Source: Paraniabella ginsengisoli (GTDB taxonomy: Bacteria; Bacteroidota; Bacteroidia; Chitinophagales; Chitinophagaceae). From it: a stretch of DNA of 64,000 nt. The notes beneath the pieces were generated by a model. It searched no databases and was not told where the DNA came from. It worked only from the letters and a program-made list of their open reading frames with translations. Location: NCBI RefSeq assembly GCF_022513635.1, contig NZ_JAKWBL010000004.1:124001-188000 (forward strand), read 5' to 3'. Shown here piece by piece: positions 59,687 through 64,000 of the stretch; position 1 is the first letter of the stretch, and every line of letters begins with the position of its first letter. A program made the translations under genes and the position numbers.

Positions 59687-60906
59687 TTATTTTAACCAAG
59701 GGCTTTTAAAACCCAATTTTTGTAACCCTGTTTTCACGTCTTTGTCCTTCATAAAAAGATTCCACAGTAATCCTGTTCTAAAATTTTCTATCATCAAAAT
59801 AGTGATCCCCTGATTAATGGCTAAATAGGAATCGGCATACCATTTCATTGTTATATTATAACTGTCATTGAAACCATATTCGCCAAAAAGCTTGTCACCG
59901 AGTTCTTCATAAAAATACCGCAATGCCCGCATTGATTGCCTGGGCGTATAGGGCATACTTGCAAGGGCCGCGGAGCAACATATAGTACCATTGTCTTTTA
60001 ACGGTGATTGCTCATGGTACCTTTTTTTATAATCGCAGGCTGACAAACCCCAGGAATGCTCGTTGTATCCTTCAAATTTTTGAGGATTATCAACACAATA
60101 TTTATAGTTGATTGTTGCATGCGCTATATTTTGCCTTCCATAATCTACATAACTATCTTTTAAACCTCTCGGATCTAAACCGGCAAAACCGAAATGCGCG
60201 AAAAACAAGGGGCCTGCGTAATCTGGTCCGGCAGGTAACAACGTGTTGTAAAATTTTTTACCATTTTTCAACGCTCCGTTTCGCGCCCAGCCGTTATCAT
60301 ACACTTCTTTCGTAATGCTATATTTTGGCGAAGCTGCAGCTAACACATAAGTGATCAGCGCTTCGTTATACCCTTCTATTTTTAAATTCATCGCCCAATT
60401 ATGGTTTGGACTCCAGTGCCAATAAAGTGTATTCCGGCCGCGTGTAAACCAATTCCAGTCGATGTTTTCCCAAAGTTCAGTTATAATATTCCTGATTTCT
60501 TCTTCTACTTTATTTCTTTTATTAAAATATTGTCGTGCCGTAAGCAGTCCCTGAAAAAGGAAGGATGTTTCTACAATATCTGCGCCATCGTCTTTTTTAC
60601 TGAACGAAATACATTTGCCGGAACTACCATCTACCCAATGAGAAAAAGCACCGTGATGCTTTTCTGCTTTTTTAAAAAAGAAAGTATTTGCGATATGCGG
60701 CCAACCGCATCTTTGCGCCTGATCCACGTACGTTCTACAGCCACAATGGTGGCCATGATTCCAAACCCAGAGCCTCCTGTTGTTACTACATCACTGAAGT
60801 TTTCTCTGTTACGTTCGCGAGCCATACCTGAAATCGGTTCGGCATAGTCCCAAAAATAATTAAAGGTTTGTCGCTGTACTAACTCCAGCAACGCGTCATC
60901 TGACAA
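59687..60906 (-). CDS. GH144-type endo-beta-1,2-glucanase-like protein, copy 3 (one frameshift; no signal peptide)
   Basis: The protein begins close to the catalytic domain (MSDDALLELVQRQTFNYFWD; TTG at 60906) with no room for a signal peptide. Motifs: YAEPISGMARERNRENF, VTTGGSGFGIMATIVAVERT, KKDDGADIVETSFLFQGLLT (Asp-x3-Asp-x2-Glu candidate catalytic cluster), TLYWHWSPNHNWAMNLK, and ITILMIENFRTGLLW. A frame break near 60665 (A-run) joins SFLKK to AEKHHGAFSHWVDG. Compared with copies 1 and 2 it has several substitutions near the end (AINQGITILM instead of AIDQGPIVVM). It is encoded directly downstream of copy 2, in the same frame after its stop. Confidence 0.83.
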
Positions 60907-60933
60907 TGATTTCTTTTTACGCTTTAAATTTTT

Positions 60934-62280
60934 TTATTGATAATACTCACTTGTAAATCCGAGCTTTTTTAAACCACTTTGAATTTCCGGACAGCTCATG
61001 AAAAGTTTCCAGAGCAAGCCGGTTCGATAATTCTCTATCATTACAACAATCGGGCCCTGATCTATTGCCAAATGCGATTGGGCGTACCAGTTTTTTGTTT
61101 CGTTAAATGCATCGACAAATCCATATTCACTCCAAATTTTATCGCCTAAATCAATATAAAAATGTCTTAATGTTTTCATTGATTTATCTGGTGTGTAAGG
61201 AAAGGCTGACAACGCTGCTGTTGGCGTAATAGTTCCATGATCGTTGGTTGGAGAATGTGCATCATAACCATTGTAAGTATCGCTGGCTGTAAGTCCCCAG
61301 CAGTTTTCGCCATATCCTTTAAATGCCTTGGGATTGTCAACACAATAAGCATAATTAATTAAAGTGTGATTTTGATTCTGCTTCCAATAATCTGCATATT
61401 GATCTTTTAAACCTTTTGGGCTTAGGCCCAGAAAAGAATAATGCGAGAAGAATAACGGCCCACCATAATCAAAACCTAAAGGCAACTCGTAGTTATAAAA
61501 TGTTTTTCCATTTTTAAAAAAATTACTTTGTGCCCAACCGCGATGATAAACTTTAGTATCTACGGGGTAATTATCTGATGAAGCGGCTAACACATAAGTG
61601 ATCAAACATTCGTTAAATCCACGTAGCGGGAAGTTCATCGCCCAGCCATTATTGGGGCTCCAATGCCAATACAACACTTCGCGCCCTTCTCGTGTAAACC
61701 AATCCCATTCTATATCATTCCATAAACCGTTGATGCGGCCACGTAATTGTCTTTCTAAATCGTTATCTCCATTAAAATATTGACGGGCACAAAGTAATCC
61801 CTGAAAAAGAAATGCTGATTCAACCAAATCTGCGCCATCATCTTTTCTACTAAAAGGAATGGTTTTTCCGGTTTCTCCATTGAGCCAATGCGGGAATACG
61901 CCATGATAAGCATCGGCCTTGTATAAAAACTTTACCATCTTCAATAAAAATCTGGCAGCAGTATCTCTTTCTATCCAACCGCGGTTAACACCTGCGATAA
62001 TGGCCATAATGCCAAAGCCAGTGCCACCAGTTGTTACTACTTCATTTCCGTAATTGAAAGATTGATTGCTACGCTCGCGCGCCAGTCCGCTAACGGGGTG
62101 CGCAAAATCCCAGAAATAACGGATTGTTTGTTTTTGCACTAAATCGACCAAGGCAGAATCAGAAATATTTTTGTCGATTTTGAGGGAATAGGGAATGGCA
62201 TGTGACTTAGTAGCCGTCTTTTGCGAAAACCCACTATAACTAATTGTTATGAATATGGCGATTACAACAGTTTTAAACAT
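60934..62280 (-). CDS. GH144-type endo-beta-1,2-glucanase, copy 2
   Basis: This intact 448-residue protein has a signal peptide (MFKTVVIAIFITISYSGFSQ) and an (alpha/alpha)6-barrel. Motifs: LVQKQTIRYFWDFAHPVSGL, VTTGGTGFGIMAIIAGVNRG, SRKDDGADLVESAFLFQGLL (Asp-x3-Asp-x2-Glu), VLYWHWSPNNGWAMN, GFNECLITYVLAAS, GGPLFFSHYSFLGL, ASDTYNGYDAHSPTNDHGTI and LAIDQGPIVVMIENYRTGLL. GH144 members from Chitinophaga arvensicola and Bacteroides thetaiotaomicron hydrolyse linear beta-1,2-glucan to sophoro-oligosaccharides (from memory). It lies between two homologues and should act in the periplasm. Confidence 0.9.
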   Translation of the reverse strand: MFKTVVIAIFITISYSGFSQKTATKSHAIPYSLKIDKNISDSALVDLVQKQTIRYFWDFAHPVSGLARERSNQSFNYGNEVVTTGGTGFGIMAIIAGVNRGWIERDTAARFLLKMVKFLYKADAYHGVFPHWLNGETGKTIPFSRKDDGADLVESAFLFQGLLCARQYFNGDNDLERQLRGRINGLWNDIEWDWFTREGREVLYWHWSPNNGWAMNFPLRGFNECLITYVLAASSDNYPVDTKVYHRGWAQSNFFKNGKTFYNYELPLGFDYGGPLFFSHYSFLGLSPKGLKDQYADYWKQNQNHTLINYAYCVDNPKAFKGYGENCWGLTASDTYNGYDAHSPTNDHGTITPTAALSAFPYTPDKSMKTLRHFYIDLGDKIWSEYGFVDAFNETKNWYAQSHLAIDQGPIVVMIENYRTGLLWKLFMSCPEIQSGLKKLGFTSEYYQ

Positions 62281-62297
62281 TTGTTCGAAATTTAAAT

Positions 62298-63976
62298 TTA
62301 CAATCCTGGTCCACTAAATCCCAATTTCTTTAACCCGGTTTTCACTTCTGGTGCGCTCATAAATAGATCCCAAATTAACTTTGTTCTATAGTTTTCTATC
62401 ATCACAATAATTGGTCCCTGATCAATAGCCAGATGAGAATTGGCGAACCATGCTCCGTTGTTTTTCATGACATCTAATGAGAAAGCATCAACAAAGCCAT
62501 ATTCCTTAAACAATTTATCTCCCAAAACATAGTAATAAAAATGCAAGGCCGCCATTGACTCGTTTGGAGTATAGGGAATGGAAGATATAGCAGCCGTTGG
62601 CGCAATAAATCCCTGGTCATTCGTTGGAGAACTTGCCGTATAACCTCCTTTTATATCACTTGCTGTTAATCCCCATACAGAATCGCTGTAGCCAAAATAG
62701 TTTTTTGGATTGTCTTTGGAATACTCATAATTAATAAGCGTGTGATTTTTTGTTTGCGTTTGATAATTGGCATAAGTATCGCTCAATCCATTGGGATTAA
62801 TCCCCATAAATGAATAATGCTCAAAAAATAATGGCCCTCCTAAGGTTTCTCCCAGAGGCAGCGGATATTTATAATAAGAATCTTCATTTTTTATTCCCCG
62901 TTTCTTGCAAAGCCAATATCGTATGCTGTTTTAGGAATAGAATGTGTCGTTGACGATGCCCCTAAAACATAGGTAACCAAACATTCATTCCACCCCTGTA
63001 TTTTAAGGTTTATAGCCCAGCTTGCGGTTGGACTCCAATGCCAGTACAATACATCCTGGTTGTTTTGCCTGAACCAATTCCATTCAACTGCATTCCATAA
63101 ACTATTAATATCCTTTATCAACGAAACTTCTGCCGCATCAGTACTATTAAAATATTGCCGTGCGGTCAACAACCCCATCATGAGAAAAGATGTTTCCACA
63201 AGATCAGCGCCATTGTCATTCTGGCTAAACGGTATTACTTCTCCTGTGCTTCCATTAAGCCAATGTGGAAAAGCCCCATGAAATTTCTGCGCTTTATTTT
63301 TAAGAAAGCTTACAATAGTTTGCATACGATTTAAACCTTGTGCTTTTGTTATAAATCCGCGATCAATGCCAACAACTATAGCCATGATTCCAAAGCCGGA
63401 ACCTCCTGAAGTAACTGTTTCGGGAGTGGCATTACTTCTTTCTCTCGCTAATCCCGAAACGGGATGTCCGTAATCCCAAAAGTATTTAAAGGTTCGTTTC
63501 TGAATGGTATCCAATAATGCCGCATCGCTAAGCGCGGGAAATTTTCTCGAAGAATCGATTGATGTTGCAAAAGCAATATCCTGACCAGCCTGTAGAGAGG
63601 CGTTACTACTAGCCAACAACCCAGGTAGCATCTGTATTTTATATTGCGATAGGTGTTGTAATGAAGATGCTGGCTTTATTGATACCACACTATCATTTCT
63701 TTCGAAATTGTAGCTTGCATTTACTTTGCCGCCCGAAAGATCGCTGATTAAAATTTTTTCAGACGCTGAAGATCGATTTACAGGCATCGAAAAACGAATC
63801 TTTATTTCTGGCTGAACATGGATGTCTATAAACGGCTGAATCGATTTTCCATTTAATGTGGCTGAGACATAAGTAAGAGTTCCCGGCTTTTCATCTACAG
63901 GTGCAGGCGTTACATCCGATTTTTTGTTGCACGCAACTAAAAGTAATAGGATCGTAAGTCTTTCAAGATAATTCAC
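62298..63976 (-). CDS. GH144-type endo-beta-1,2-glucanase lipoprotein, copy 1 (one frameshift)
   Basis: A lipoprotein signal (MNYLERLTILLLLVAC) and Thr/Pro linker precede an Ig-like Big_5-type domain (IKIRFSMPVNRSSASEKILI, KIQMLPGLLASSNASL). The GH144 barrel starts at SDAALLDTIQKRTFKYFWDY, with SQNDNGADLVETSFLMMGLL, DVLYWHWSPTASWAINLK, GGPLFFEHYSFMGIN and LAIDQGPIIVMIENYRTKLI. A missing G near 62899 breaks the frame, joining ARNGG to IKNEDSYYKYPLPLGET. The repaired protein has about 560 residues. With a lipid anchor and an extra N-terminal domain it is a candidate surface-exposed enzyme making the first cut in extracellular beta-1,2-glucan. Upstream, 24 bp remain to the window end. Confidence 0.88.
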
Positions 63977-64000
63977 GCGATTTATACTCCTTATAAACTT

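Overview
The window is chromosomal DNA from a Bacteroidota bacterium, most likely of the Chitinophagaceae. The evidence is AT-rich DNA, a SusC/SusD pair controlled by an ECF sigma factor and a FecR-type anti-sigma factor, DUF4974, DUF3127 and GxxExxY proteins, TPR-membrane-HTH regulators and many short palindromic intergenic repeats. No rRNA, tRNA, CRISPR array, prophage or insertion sequence was found.

Layout. (1) 1-7.2 kb: sugar-catabolic block with GH127 (cut by the left edge), a GH5-like enzyme, a phytanoyl-CoA-dioxygenase-like oxygenase, an AraC regulator, GH29 fucosidase and GH20 hexosaminidase. The genes from GH5 to GH20 lie between two inverted copies of one ~175-bp repeat. (2) 7.3-11.9 kb: a lipoprotein, a PepSY membrane protein and a TonB-dependent siderophore-type receptor. 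(3) 11.9-20.6 kb: one giant gene for a cyclic beta-1,2-glucan synthase (GT84-GH189-GH94, about 2,890 residues). (4) 20.9-28.9 kb: recA, an M16 peptidase pair, a membrane protein and an M23 peptidase with a histone-like tail. (5) 29-34.4 kb: a TPR/HTH regulator followed by two arrays of 11-bp-phased GTCC repeats, a micro-ORF, a beta-helix surface protein, DUF3127 and a lipoprotein. (6) 34.5-47.4 kb: ABC permease, aspartic protease, cysS, nuclease-like protein, two rhomboids, a BspA-like surface protein, rlmD, metF, hicBA and pheS. (7) 47.5-64 kb: a polysaccharide utilisation locus on the minus strand with SusD, SusC, FecR, ECF sigma, GH3, SGNH hydrolase, GxxExxY, a GH43-like enzyme and three tandem GH144-type endo-beta-1,2-glucanases.

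How it fits together. The right-hand locus looks built to bind, import and hydrolyse beta-1,2-glucan: GH144 enzymes cut the chain, GH3 finishes the oligosaccharides, SusCD imports them, and sigma/anti-sigma control expression. The synthase at 12-20 kb makes the same linkage, so this genome appears both to build and to eat beta-1,2-glucan. Two surface proteins (31.2-33.1 kb and 41.3-42.8 kb) share an odd C-terminus in which a membrane hairpin with a lipobox-like cysteine interrupts a beta-sandwich domain.

Sequence quality. About half of the genes, including recA, metF and rlmD, are broken by single-base indels, nearly all in short homopolymers. These look like consensus errors (uncorrected long reads) rather than biological decay. 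Affected genes are annotated here over their full repaired span with the frameshift positions stated.
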